Assembly (NCBI RefSeq): GCF_009712035.1
Contig: NZ_VILB01000002.1
Span: 160,321-224,320 of the forward strand
DNA length: 64,000 nucleotides
Direction of reading: 5' to 3'
Source of the DNA: Anabaena sp. UHCC 0187
Lineage (GTDB): Bacteria > Cyanobacteriota > Cyanobacteriia > Cyanobacteriales > Nostocaceae
Shown: positions 19,527-28,586 of the stretch, piece after piece
Layout: every line of letters starts with the position of its first letter
Position numbering within the stretch: position 1 is the stretch's first letter
Translations under genes and position numbers: made by a program
The notes under the pieces: generated by a model
Database searches by the model: none
The model's input: only the letters and a program-made list of their open reading frames with translations
What the model was told of the DNA's origin: nothing

Positions 19527-19678
19527 CAGGATTAGTATGAATTAAGACTTTTCAAACACCTTCTTAGTTTGGACATTTGATTAAGCCAATTTCAAAATCG
19601 GACTAATAATTAAAGTCCAAAGAAAAAAATTGGTAATGAATAAAATATTGACCTAATAATGACATCAAGGAGTTAAAA

Positions 19679-20233
19679 ATGACAGATATTGGAGCAACAA
19701 TTTGGTTTACAGGATTGAGTGGTGCTGGCAAAACCACTATCAGCACAGAAGTTGCGAAAATATTACGTAGCCGGGGACTCAAAGTAGAGATGCTAGATGG
19801 AGATATAGTACGACAACATCTCACCAGAGATTTAGGATTTAGTCGAGCAGATAGAGATGAAAATATTAGAAGAATTGGTTTTGTTGCTCAGTTATTAACT
19901 CGGAATGGTGTGGTAGTATTGGTTTCTGCTATTTCACCATATCAAGATGTGCGGCAAGAAGTCCGCCAAAAAATTGGGAATAATTTTATTGAAGTTTATG
20001 TAAATGCGCCTTTAGCGACTTGTGAAGATCGTGATGTTAAAGGTTTGTATAAACGAGCGCGTCAAGGGGAAATTAAGTTTTTTACAGGTATTGATGATCC
20101 CTATGAACCACCTTTCAAACCAGAAGTTGAATGTTTAACAGAGAAAGAAAATTTAGAACAAAGTGTGGCAAAAGTCATAGAACAGTTTGATGTTTTGTGT
20201 AGTAATGCAGCCGTAGCCTCTGCTTGTTTATAA
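19679..20233 (+). CDS. cysC: Adenylylsulfate (APS) kinase
   Basis: CysC phosphorylates adenosine 5'-phosphosulfate to PAPS, the universal sulfate donor. The 184-residue protein has a P-loop FTGLSGAGKTT (residues 10-20), the family motif LDGDIVRQHLTRDLGFS, and DRDENIRRIGFVAQLL, plus a C-terminal FFTGIDDPYEPP. A purine-rich AAGGAG lies at 19668-19673. Its place beside an exporter and a PAPS-dependent sulfotransferase suggests it feeds polysaccharide sulfation rather than only assimilation. ATP sulfurylase is not in the window. Confidence 0.93.
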   Translation: MTDIGATIWFTGLSGAGKTTISTEVAKILRSRGLKVEMLDGDIVRQHLTRDLGFSRADRDENIRRIGFVAQLLTRNGVVVLVSAISPYQDVRQEVRQKIGNNFIEVYVNAPLATCEDRDVKGLYKRARQGEIKFFTGIDDPYEPPFKPEVECLTEKENLEQSVAKVIEQFDVLCSNAAVASACL

Positions 20234-20319
20234 TTCGTTGATCTAGATTATTTGGAATTACCTGAAAAGCATTAACTTTGATGATAGTTAATGCTTCTAT
20301 TCAAAAAAAAATTGTCCCT

Positions 20320-21606
20320 ATGTCAGACACAGTTATTCGCGTTGAAAATCTAGGTAAAAAATATATTATTGGCCATCAAAAGCAGGAACAGTATAAAGTT
20401 TTCCGGGATGTTATAACTGATCAGATTAAATCCCTTGGTAGTTTAATCAATCCTCAAGCCAAAACCGAAAATCCTGCCTTTGAACAATTTTGGGCGCTCA
20501 AAGATGTATGTTTTGATATTAAGCAAGGTGACAGAGTAGGGATTATTGGTCGCAACGGGGCTGGAAAATCAACTCTATTAAAGATTCTGAGTAGGATTAC
20601 AGAACCAACCCAAGGACGAATTAATATTAAAGGGAGAGTTGCGAGTTTATTGGAGGTGGGTACGGGGTTTCATCCAGAATTGACAGGGAGGGAAAACATC
20701 TTTCTCAATGGGGCAATTTTGGGGATGGGTAAAGAAGAAATTAAACGCAAGTTTGATGAAATTGTTGATTTTTCCGAAGTTGAGAAATTTCTAGATACAC
20801 CAGTAAAGCGTTATTCATCTGGTATGTATGTGCGGTTAGCATTTTCCGTAGCGGCTCATTTAGAGCCAGAGATTTTAATTGTAGATGAAGTATTAGCAGT
20901 TGGTGATGCAGCCTTTCAGAAAAAGTGTTTAGGCAAAATGGAGAATGTAGCTGCGCTAGGACGTACAGTTATATTTGTTAGCCACAACATTGGTGCGGTT
21001 CGTGCTCTTTGCAATCGAGGAATTGTCTTAAGCGGTGGAAATCTGATCAAAGAGGGAGATGCAGAGAGTTGCATCGCTGAGTATCTGTCAAAAATTGCTA
21101 TTAGCCAAGTTACATCGGGAGAAGCTTCCTGGAATCCAGATAATGCACCAGGTAGTGAACATTTCCGATTATTAAAGTTGGCACTTATATCTAGTGACGG
21201 GGAAATAAAATCTTCCTTCTCAGCTCAGGAAGAAATTATGATCCGCATTCACTATCAGTTACTAAAGAATATTGAAGGGATGCGTTTGGTTTTACAAGTT
21301 TTGGCGCAGACTGGTGAAATTGCCTTCACAAGTACAGATCACGGACAACGCCAGAGTCAAGACGGTTTACCTGGGCATCATCTTTCTGTATGCAGTATTC
21401 CTGGAAAGTTACTGAATCTTAGTAACTATGTGATTAAGATATGGGCGGGAATTCCGGGTAAGCAGTATCTACTAGAACCTGTTGAATTGATAAATTTTTC
21501 CATAGTAGGTGCTGGAAATCATCACTCTATTTACACAGATTATCAACGCTGGCCCGGTGTTGTTTGTCCAGACCTTAAATGGAAAATTATTAATAATGGA
21601 GAATAA
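20320..21606 (+). CDS. wzt: ABC transporter ATPase for polysaccharide export (Wzt-like)
   Basis: The ATPase domain (about 5-255) has Walker A GRNGAGKSTLLK, the Wzt/TagH-type signature YSSGMYVRLAFSVA, Walker B ILIVDEVLAVGD and the switch His in VSHNIGAVR. A C-terminal domain of about 150 residues resembles the Wzt beta-sandwich that recognises the chain end of the exported polymer. I chose MSDTVIRVENLGKKY at 20320 because it matches family starts; in-frame TTG (20278) and ATG (20281) codons upstream are alternatives. It pairs with the permease at 18519-19355, with cysC between them. Confidence 0.9.
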   Translation: MSDTVIRVENLGKKYIIGHQKQEQYKVFRDVITDQIKSLGSLINPQAKTENPAFEQFWALKDVCFDIKQGDRVGIIGRNGAGKSTLLKILSRITEPTQGRINIKGRVASLLEVGTGFHPELTGRENIFLNGAILGMGKEEIKRKFDEIVDFSEVEKFLDTPVKRYSSGMYVRLAFSVAAHLEPEILIVDEVLAVGDAAFQKKCLGKMENVAALGRTVIFVSHNIGAVRALCNRGIVLSGGNLIKEGDAESCIAEYLSKIAISQVTSGEASWNPDNAPGSEHFRLLKLALISSDGEIKSSFSAQEEIMIRIHYQLLKNIEGMRLVLQVLAQTGEIAFTSTDHGQRQSQDGLPGHHLSVCSIPGKLLNLSNYVIKIWAGIPGKQYLLEPVELINFSIVGAGNHHSIYTDYQRWPGVVCPDLKWKIINNGE

Positions 21607-22420
21607 AAAAATGATCATAACCCATCCAATATCTCGTTCTCTTTATAAGTTACGTTCATTGTTAATTCCCTCTCCAGAAATATTTAAACCTAGGGAAAAT
21701 GATGTCTATTTAGTTTCTTATCCTCGTTCAGGTAATACATGGATGAGGGTGATTATGGCAGAACTTGTATATGGTAAATCAGGTGAAAGTATTGAAGATA
21801 TTCAATATTATGTTCCTGATATTCATCGTAAAACTTATGCCAAAGATGTAATTAACTCAGAATTTAATTTAATCAAAAGCCATCATTTATATAGAAGAGA
21901 CCACAAAGAAGTTAAAACTTATAAGAAGATTATTTATATCATTCGAGATCCCAGGGATGTTGTAGTTTCTTACTATAAATACTTAAAAAATCTCCGGGGA
22001 TATCCTCTTGGTTTTGATGAATTTATTTTGAATTGGATTAGCGGACGTATTTGGCCTTGTTCTTGGCAAGAACACATAAATTCTTGGATTGGTTTAGGAA
22101 ATCAAAATAGCGGGATTGAACTGGAAATTCTTCGCTATGAAGACCTGTTAGTAAACCCTGAACCAGAACTTCTTAAACTGGGGAAAATTTTAGGTATTCA
22201 GATTACTTCAGAAGATGTACAACGTGCTATCCAAGCAGCAGCAGTTGATAAAATGCGAGCTAAAGAAAGTAAAGGAATGCCAGAACATGAAAGATCAGAC
22301 AAGTTTCAGTTTATAGGTGAAGCAACTACTAAGCAGTGGTCTAAAAAACTTACTTCCGATCAACTAAATTTAATTACTGAATATTTAGGTGCTACCATGA
22401 AACGTCATGGATACATTTAA
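21596..22420 (+). CDS. PAPS-dependent sulfotransferase
   Basis: This 274-residue sulfotransferase-domain protein has the 5'-phosphosulfate loop YPRSGNTWMR (residues 42-51) and the 3'-phosphate motif IIRDPRDVVVSYYKYLK. The C-terminal part has GEATTKQWSKKL, similar to the C-terminal PAPS-contact region. It would move sulfate from PAPS to a sugar hydroxyl of the polymer or its lipid-linked unit. Two ATGs are possible (21596 and 21611). At 21596 it overlaps the Wzt stop by 11 bp. The cysC-exporter-sulfotransferase run argues for a sulfated product. Confidence 0.9.
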   Translation: MENKKMIITHPISRSLYKLRSLLIPSPEIFKPRENDVYLVSYPRSGNTWMRVIMAELVYGKSGESIEDIQYYVPDIHRKTYAKDVINSEFNLIKSHHLYRRDHKEVKTYKKIIYIIRDPRDVVVSYYKYLKNLRGYPLGFDEFILNWISGRIWPCSWQEHINSWIGLGNQNSGIELEILRYEDLLVNPEPELLKLGKILGIQITSEDVQRAIQAAAVDKMRAKESKGMPEHERSDKFQFIGEATTKQWSKKLTSDQLNLITEYLGATMKRHGYI

Positions 22421-22554
22421 AGAAATAATAACTACTTGCTTGTATTTAGGTTAAGACATGACAATTTTTTAATAACCTGCTGTATTAATTTAAAATCATA
22501 AATCAGGCTAGGAATTACTCGGATATACAGAAAGGTATGAGGTTAGCAATTTAG

Positions 22555-23592
22555 ATGACAGATCAGCAAACAATTGATCCTTTATTATCTTTTCCTCAAC
22601 CACAAACGGATCTAAAAGATTGGGTAGAGAAAAAAGAAATTGTCTTCCCAGAAATTACTCAAAATAGTTCACAATTTCCTCGGATTAGTATCATTACACC
22701 CAGCTATAATCAAGGAAATTTCATAGAAGAAACTATTCGTTCAGTGCTGCTGCAAGGCTACCCGAATCTTGAATATATAATTATTGATGGAGGTAGCACA
22801 GACAATACTATTGAAATTCTCAAAAAATACGAGAAGCATTTAGCCTATTGGGTAAGTGAGCCTGATAATGGGCAAACTCATGCTATTAATAAAGGTCTGG
22901 CTAAAGCAACAGGTGATATCATAGCTTATCTTAACAGTGATGATTATTATCTACCAGGAATACTGTTTAAGGTTGCTGAATATTTTAGCCAATTTCCTGA
23001 GACTGACTTGCTGCATGGAATATGCCGTTATGTAAATCAGGAAGGGGAGAAAATTGGTGAACAATTTGGTAATATTCAAACTCTAGAAGAGATTTTAGAT
23101 TTATGGGATGTATGGTGGAAAAAACGCCAATTTGTGCAGCCTGAAGTTTTTTGGACAAGACGCATTACAGAAAAAATTGGTTTATTTAAAGAACAACTTT
23201 TCTTTGTGATGGATTATGACTATTGGTGTAGAATAATTCAAGCAGGTGGGATTGTAAAAAGAATTGATTCTGAATTATCCTGTTTTCGATTTACTGATGA
23301 GCAAAAGTCGAATCAAAGTCAGAAAGTAGCTAATGAGCTACTAGAATTAGTCCGTCCTATTCTTTGGGATAAAAATGTCAATATTTCACTTAAAAAACGA
23401 CTAATTCTTCAGGGTAAATGGTTATATAAAGTCAAATTGTTGAATCAAATTGAACAATCGGTTAACAACAATGATGTCACATTAATTCGTTGGCTTAAAA
23501 GCCTGAAAGTTATTGTCCAATTTCCTCAGATATTGTTAGTTCCATCTTTACACATCAGATTCAAACACTTGTTAACTCGACAAAATGTATAA
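22555..23592 (+). CDS. Family 2 glycosyltransferase
   Basis: This 345-residue GT-A transferase has the core RISIITPSYNQGNFIEETI near residues 43-61, IIDGGSTDNT, the acidic NSDDYY donor/metal motif and a conserved MDYDYWCRI segment. An N-terminal extension of about 40 residues precedes the catalytic domain. There is no membrane helix, so it works at the cytoplasmic face on lipid-linked intermediates. The sugar it transfers cannot be told from sequence. Confidence 0.87.
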   Translation: MTDQQTIDPLLSFPQPQTDLKDWVEKKEIVFPEITQNSSQFPRISIITPSYNQGNFIEETIRSVLLQGYPNLEYIIIDGGSTDNTIEILKKYEKHLAYWVSEPDNGQTHAINKGLAKATGDIIAYLNSDDYYLPGILFKVAEYFSQFPETDLLHGICRYVNQEGEKIGEQFGNIQTLEEILDLWDVWWKKRQFVQPEVFWTRRITEKIGLFKEQLFFVMDYDYWCRIIQAGGIVKRIDSELSCFRFTDEQKSNQSQKVANELLELVRPILWDKNVNISLKKRLILQGKWLYKVKLLNQIEQSVNNNDVTLIRWLKSLKVIVQFPQILLVPSLHIRFKHLLTRQNV

Positions 23593-23882
23593 AGCTGACA
23601 CTAATCCAATTCCTATAACTATTAATTTTGATGCTACAGTCACTTCTTTCGGTGGAGTTGGCATTTCTTTTTTTATGCGGTTTTTTGAAAAATTCATACG
23701 ACTTAACTGTTCACATAACACCGAATTAATCAAGCATACCGACACTCCTCCTCTGACATTTTCAACTTTTTTACCCAAAGTACATACAATATTAAAAAGC
23801 TTTCAAAAGTACGAATAAATATGGAAAATATTTTAATTCTGCCATGAAAATTACAGTCTATTCATATATACATTAATCCAGA
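23593..23882. other. Spacer with uninterpreted open frames on both strands
   Basis: About 290 bp separate two polysaccharide genes. A + frame (23585-23818, 77 codons) overlaps the previous stop by 8 bp, and a - frame (23572-23778, 68 codons) covers the same DNA. Neither matches a family I know. The - frame has a hydrophobic end (KLIVIGIGLVSALYI). It may be a decayed insertion or gene. Confidence 0.3.
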
Positions 23883-24872
23883 ATGAAAATTGCAGTTTTT
23901 GGTTACTATAACGCTCTTAATGCTGGAGATGACCGTATTCAATATTCCATTACTAGATTGCTTCAGGGTAACAGTATTGTGTTCTTACCTCACTATCTAT
24001 CTCCACCACAAGAATATCTTCAGAGTTTCGATTGGATATTGATTGGTGGTGGAGGTCTGGTTTTTGAAAGAGTAGGGATATGGGTAAATACAAAACAATG
24101 GATAAAAAAATGTAAAGCTAAAATAGGTGTATTTGGTTTAGGAGTTAATCGAGTTTCTCCAGATTTGCTACCAGATTTATATGATTTAATTGAAAGCTCT
24201 GAATTTTTCTATGTTAGGGATGAACAGAGTAGATCATTACTTAATAATCATCCGCAAGTAGAAGTGCATCCAGATTTAACTTGGTGTTTTCCCCTGCCAG
24301 TAGAACCTAATACTTCCGTTAGCAATAAGATTGCTATAAATTTGGTTCCATGCCACTGGAAAGAATTTGATGTAGAAATGTGGTTAAAAGAATTATCTAA
24401 ATTTCAACTTAATCCTTTCCCTTTGAATTTTAATAAAAATAGAGATTTTGATTTATTGAAAACATATTTTGGAGATATAACCCCCCAGGAATTTTCTCTG
24501 CAACCATTAAGGGAAAGTGAAATATTGGTTGCTTGTAGATATCACGCTATCATCTTTGCTATGCAGATGGGAAAACCTTTTGTTGCTATAAATTATGATG
24601 AGAAAGTAGAACGCTTGCTTAAAGAAGCTAATCTTTCTGAACTGTGCCTAGAAACAACACAATCTGCTTTGTTACCTGAAAAAATAAATTTTATTTTAGC
24701 GAATCAAGCGGAAATTAGAGACAAAATTAAATTATTTGTTGACAGACAACAAGAAAGATCAGTACATTTAACCGAATCTATTCAAAAGTATCTTAAATAT
24801 ACACAAAAAGATTCACGCACTTCATTTGGTTATTTCAAAGCAATTGTCAAACAAATTCTGAACCGGAGTTAA
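23883..24872 (+). CDS. Polysaccharide pyruvyl transferase-family protein
   Basis: This 329-residue protein has the hallmarks of the pyruvyl transferase family (CsaB/WcaK-like): NAGDDRIQYSI near the N-terminus, WILIGGGGLVFE in the middle and CRYHAIIFAMQMGKPFVAINYDEK near the C-terminus. Members add pyruvate ketals from phosphoenolpyruvate to exopolysaccharide sugars, adding negative charge. Some family members instead act as glycosyltransferase-like proteins, so the acceptor is inferred. It is followed 7 bp later by the next gene, in the same operon. Confidence 0.83.
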   Translation: MKIAVFGYYNALNAGDDRIQYSITRLLQGNSIVFLPHYLSPPQEYLQSFDWILIGGGGLVFERVGIWVNTKQWIKKCKAKIGVFGLGVNRVSPDLLPDLYDLIESSEFFYVRDEQSRSLLNNHPQVEVHPDLTWCFPLPVEPNTSVSNKIAINLVPCHWKEFDVEMWLKELSKFQLNPFPLNFNKNRDFDLLKTYFGDITPQEFSLQPLRESEILVACRYHAIIFAMQMGKPFVAINYDEKVERLLKEANLSELCLETTQSALLPEKINFILANQAEIRDKIKLFVDRQQERSVHLTESIQKYLKYTQKDSRTSFGYFKAIVKQILNRS

Positions 24873-24879
24873 AGTAATT

Positions 24880-25782
24880 ATGTCTATTGGTTCAATAGTG
24901 TATCATTTACGAAAACAATACCAATATGGATTCCACACCGTTTACTATAGGGATATAGTTAGAAATAAAATTCTCAGTTCCTTGCCTATCAAGGGTACGA
25001 CTAGCAAAAATTGCGAAATTCATGTTCTGACTTCTGCCAATGATTGGCTAAATTTAACCTGGACTTTAAAATCTTTTTATCATTTTTCCCAGCGTCAATA
25101 TGCTCTATGTATCCATGATGATGGAACTCTAACTCAGGAAAATATCACCACCTTACAGTATCATTTTCCAGATGCGCGGATTATTGACAGAAAAAAAGCT
25201 GACGAAAAGGTTTTACCATTACTATCATCGTATCCTCGCTGTTTAGAGTTTCGCAAAACAAATCACCTATCACCTAAAGTTTTTGATTTTGCTGCATATT
25301 TACAGAGCGATCGCTTATTACTCCTAGATAGTGATATCCTCTTTTTTAAAGAACCCACAGAATTGATCAACCGCATCGAAAATCTAGAATATCAAATTAA
25401 TACACTTAACGGTGATGTCGAAAGTGCTTATACAGTTGAACCAGATGTAGTCAAAAATCATCTTGGTTTTGATTTAGCTGCAAGAATAAATTCAGGATTG
25501 GGATTAATTCATAAAAATTCATTGAATTTCGATTGGATAGAAGAATTTTTGACTTTACCAGATATTATTGGGCATTTCTGGCGCATTGAACAAACTCTTT
25601 ATGCTTTGTGTAGTTCGCGTTTTGGAGTAGAACTATTACCTCCTACTTACGATGTGCATTTAGAAGGAAATATCAACGGTTCTCCATCTCGTCACTATGT
25701 AGGCAAAATTCGACACTTAATGTATAGCGAAGGAATTCGTCATTTAGTTCAAAACAGACTCCTTAAGGAGTTACAGCGATGA
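24880..25782 (+). CDS. Putative glycosyltransferase (GT-A fold, DxD motif)
   Basis: This 300-residue protein has a Rossmann-like start (EIHVLTSANDWLNLTWTLKSF) and a nucleotide-sugar DxD motif in LLLLDSDILFFKEP near residue 150, with GLGLIHKNS downstream, as in GT8-like or fringe-like transferases. The exact family is uncertain. An N-terminal stretch of about 40 residues precedes the domain. The stop overlaps the next start by 4 bp (ATGA). Confidence 0.68.
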   Translation: MSIGSIVYHLRKQYQYGFHTVYYRDIVRNKILSSLPIKGTTSKNCEIHVLTSANDWLNLTWTLKSFYHFSQRQYALCIHDDGTLTQENITTLQYHFPDARIIDRKKADEKVLPLLSSYPRCLEFRKTNHLSPKVFDFAAYLQSDRLLLLDSDILFFKEPTELINRIENLEYQINTLNGDVESAYTVEPDVVKNHLGFDLAARINSGLGLIHKNSLNFDWIEEFLTLPDIIGHFWRIEQTLYALCSSRFGVELLPPTYDVHLEGNINGSPSRHYVGKIRHLMYSEGIRHLVQNRLLKELQR

Positions 25783-26885
25783 GTTCTGTGAATTCTCAAT
25801 CTGCAACTTTAAGGGTTTTGATGATGCCAGATTACCGCATTGATAACCCTTATCAAACACTCTTATCTAAATCTTTAGAAAATCAAGGAGCAGAAGTTTT
25901 ATTTCCTTTTGGTTATCGTCGAGTATTTCCTATATTCAGAGCTATTAAAAGTCTAAAAAAAATAGATATTTTACATCTGCACTGGATTAGTCCCTATTTC
26001 AAAGGTAAAAATATAGTAATTAAATTAATTTATGCAATAAAATTTCTGATAGATATTTTTTTAACCAAATTGGTAGGTGTAAAAATAGTCTGGACTATTC
26101 ATAATCACATTTCCCACGATTCCCAATTTCCTATTTTAGAACATTGGCTGCAACAAAATCTGTTTAATTTAGCAAATAGCATTATTGTTCACAATTCTTT
26201 AGTTATAAAAGATATTGCTAAAAGTTATAAATTTGCAAAATCCAAAGCTGAAATTATTCCACATGGACACTATCGAGAAATTTACAAAAATGCAGTTTCT
26301 CAAGTTGAAGCCAGACAAGCTTTAGGAATACCCCTATCTGGAATAGTTTACCTCAACTTGGGTATGTTGCGACCTTACAAGGGACTTGAACGGTTGCTAA
26401 AAGTGTGGGAAGAAAATCAAGAATTTCACAAAGAAAGTACCTTATTAATAGCAGGAAAAGCATTAGATGAGTCTTATCTACAAAAGTTAACTCAACTAGC
26501 TTCTACTACACAAGGAGTTATTCTCCATGCAGATTTTGTAGAAGATAGCAAAATACATCTTTTTTTTAGTGCTGCTGATATTGTCGTACTGCCTTTTGAA
26601 AAGATTTTAACTTCAGGTAGTCTGATTTTAGCAATGTCTTACAATAAACCAATTATTGCTCCGCGTACTGATAGCATAGTTGAAACTTTAGGTGCAGCAG
26701 ATTGGTTACTTTATGAAAATCAAGATAATCAAGGATTAGTTAAAGCCTTGAAAGCAAGCACTCAAGTTGATTTAAATAAATTAAGTGAGTTGGTTGAGCA
26801 TGAGTGCGATAAATTATCATGGAATAATATTGGCATAAAAACTTATCAGGTTTACGAAAAACTTTTAAAAAATAGTATAATTTAA
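25779..26885 (+). CDS. Family 4 glycosyltransferase
   Basis: This 368-residue GT-B protein has an N-terminal half with DILHLHWISPYFKG and KIVWTIHNHISHD, resembling GumH- or beta-mannosyltransferase-like GT4 proteins. The C-terminal donor domain has VYLNLGMLRPYKGLERLLK and the retaining-GT4 segment LPFEKILTSGSLILAMSYNKPI. It has one membrane-associated hydrophobic patch but no clear transmembrane helix. It is translationally coupled to the preceding gene. Confidence 0.85.
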   Translation: MSSVNSQSATLRVLMMPDYRIDNPYQTLLSKSLENQGAEVLFPFGYRRVFPIFRAIKSLKKIDILHLHWISPYFKGKNIVIKLIYAIKFLIDIFLTKLVGVKIVWTIHNHISHDSQFPILEHWLQQNLFNLANSIIVHNSLVIKDIAKSYKFAKSKAEIIPHGHYREIYKNAVSQVEARQALGIPLSGIVYLNLGMLRPYKGLERLLKVWEENQEFHKESTLLIAGKALDESYLQKLTQLASTTQGVILHADFVEDSKIHLFFSAADIVVLPFEKILTSGSLILAMSYNKPIIAPRTDSIVETLGAADWLLYENQDNQGLVKALKASTQVDLNKLSELVEHECDKLSWNNIGIKTYQVYEKLLKNSII

Positions 26886-26917
26886 GAATAAACATAGAAC
26901 CGTGACAAATCAATGAC

Positions 26918-27118
26918 TTGAGGGGGATAGAAGATGAAAAGGTGCAAGAAAAAGAGTTAAAATGGGTAAAAACCCTTGTACAAAAGCGTATTGATATGTA
27001 TAGAAAAGCGCAAGAAAAAGAAACAGCACCAGAAAAGTTTCAACTACCTTTCGAGGAGAAATTGGCATTAGATAATCGGTGGGTAATCCAATACTTTGGA
27101 AAGAATGTCAATGAATAA
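26918..27118 (+). pseudogene. 5' fragment of a transposase gene
   Basis: A TTG-started frame of 66 codons contains QKRIDMYRKAQEKETAPEKF followed by QLPFEEKLALDNRWV. That pattern resembles the N-terminus of IS5/IS1182-like cyanobacterial transposases, in which LPFGGKL...NRWV is followed by a long DDE domain. Here the likeness stops after DNRWVI and the frame ends within 10 codons, so only the tip remains. It overlaps the truncated gene at 27096-27605, marking an IS scar. The assignment is by recalled pattern. Confidence 0.5.
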
Positions 27119-27605
27119 TGCTCATCCCTACTTTAAAAATAGAATCGAATCTTGGCTGCAAAGCCTGCAATCCTTTGATAAATTCTTCATTTTAGACCTG
27201 CTTTATATAGAGCATCGTTTAGGTTATACAATGGGTCCAGCTATGTATGGGCTTGAACGAAGAGTAGATTTTGCTTTTTATGCTATGAATCATCATGAAT
27301 TATTTGAAATAATGTTATCTCTTCCACATACTTTTCGTTTTAATAATGGTCTATACAGAAAAATTTTGCAAACTGCTGCTCCAGAATTATTATTTTTTCC
27401 ACTGCAAAATACAAGATATACAGGATGGGATAAATATAGCAAAGCTATAGAATCAAAATTTTCTATTTCACGTAATTTACCACCCAACGTAGATATGGTA
27501 TTTGCTATGTTAAACCATAATCAGGGCTTTATGGAAATGATCTATAATGACATAAAGAGTTTTTTGGTAAAAATACCACGACTTGCTAAAAGTATCTTGA
27601 AATAA
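27096..27605 (+). pseudogene. C-terminal fragment of an asparagine synthase-like protein
   Basis: The 169-residue product contains FDKFFILDLLYIEHRLGYTMG and HHELFEIMLSLPHTFRFNNGLYRKIL. I associate this pattern with the C-terminal part of asparagine synthase-related proteins found in polysaccharide and natural-product loci. The glutaminase domain and the ATP-binding SGGxDS region are missing. The frame begins exactly where the transposase fragment ends. I infer a gene cut by an insertion sequence, with the IS later mostly lost. A functional short protein is possible. TTG at 27096 or ATG at 27105 could serve as the start. Confidence 0.55.
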
Positions 27606-27612
27606 TACAAAG

Positions 27613-28569
27613 ATGAACCCAAAAGTCAGCATCCTTATTCCTTGCTACAATGCAGAAAAATGGATTGCAAAAGCCATAGAAAGTGCCTTAAATCAAACCT
27701 ATTCTAATAAAGAAGTAATTGTTGTTGATGATGGTTCTACAGATGGAAGTTTAGAAATAATTAAAAGTTTTGATCATTCAATTTATTGGGAAACAGGAGA
27801 AAATCGTGGAGGTAACGTTGCCCGTAATCGTTTATTAGAATTAAGTACAGGAGAATGGTTACAATATTTAGATGCAGATGATTATTTACTATCTAACAAA
27901 ATTGAACAACAAGTCAACTTTCTCTCTCAATTTCCTGATGTCGATATAATTTATAGCCCTAGTATTTTTGAATATTGCGAAAGAGATATATCTAGACAGG
28001 AAATTTTGTCTATTCCTGAGCCAAATGACCATTGGATTTTGTTAACTCGCTGGTTTTTACCTCAAACAGGAAGTCCACTTTGGCGAAAACAAGCAATTAT
28101 TGATGTCAATGGATGGAAAATTGACCAACAATGTTGTCAAGAAGATGAATTATACCTTCGATTATTAATTGCAAATAAAAAATTTAAATACTGTGAATAT
28201 GCAGCTTCAATCTACAGACAATGGAGTGATAATACCGTTTGTAAGAAGGATAAATCTGAAACTTTTAGACAGCGATTAGAGATAATTGAAAAAGCAGAGA
28301 CTTATTTAAGACAGCAAAGTCAACTAACTAAGCTACGTCAACAAGCAGTTAATATTTCTAGATTTGAATGTTCACGATTAATCTGGATTTTTAATCGTGA
28401 ATGGGCAACGTTAGTTGTAACTAAAATTCTCGACACTGAGCCAAAATTTATCCCACCTAGACACGTATCCCCTTTTATTTATCGTTTAGTTTTTAAGTTT
28501 CTGGGTTTCAATGCTGCTGAAATAGTGGCAAAGCTAAAACGTGACTTTTTTACTAAATTTTCCAACTAA
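27613..28569 (+). CDS. Family 2 glycosyltransferase
   Basis: This 318-residue GT-A transferase shows KVSILIPCYNAEKWIAKAIESAL at the N-terminus, VVDDGSTDGS, the acidic YLDADDYLL motif and a GNVARNRLLELSTGEW segment that positions the acceptor. The C-terminal part (about 210-318) is helical with basic residues and has no membrane span. It starts 8 bp after the asparagine synthase-like fragment. Confidence 0.88.
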   Translation: MNPKVSILIPCYNAEKWIAKAIESALNQTYSNKEVIVVDDGSTDGSLEIIKSFDHSIYWETGENRGGNVARNRLLELSTGEWLQYLDADDYLLSNKIEQQVNFLSQFPDVDIIYSPSIFEYCERDISRQEILSIPEPNDHWILLTRWFLPQTGSPLWRKQAIIDVNGWKIDQQCCQEDELYLRLLIANKKFKYCEYAASIYRQWSDNTVCKKDKSETFRQRLEIIEKAETYLRQQSQLTKLRQQAVNISRFECSRLIWIFNREWATLVVTKILDTEPKFIPPRHVSPFIYRLVFKFLGFNAAEIVAKLKRDFFTKFSN

Positions 28570-28586
28570 TTTCTTTAATTCAATAA

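Larger units (their letters stand above)
19356..19678. other. Spacer with gene remnant and hairpin repeat
   Basis: This 323-bp stretch separates the export permease from cysC. It contains a 21-codon fragment (19396-19461) and a double hairpin (19479-19526) and no complete gene, which breaks the otherwise tight gene packing here. Confidence 0.5.
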
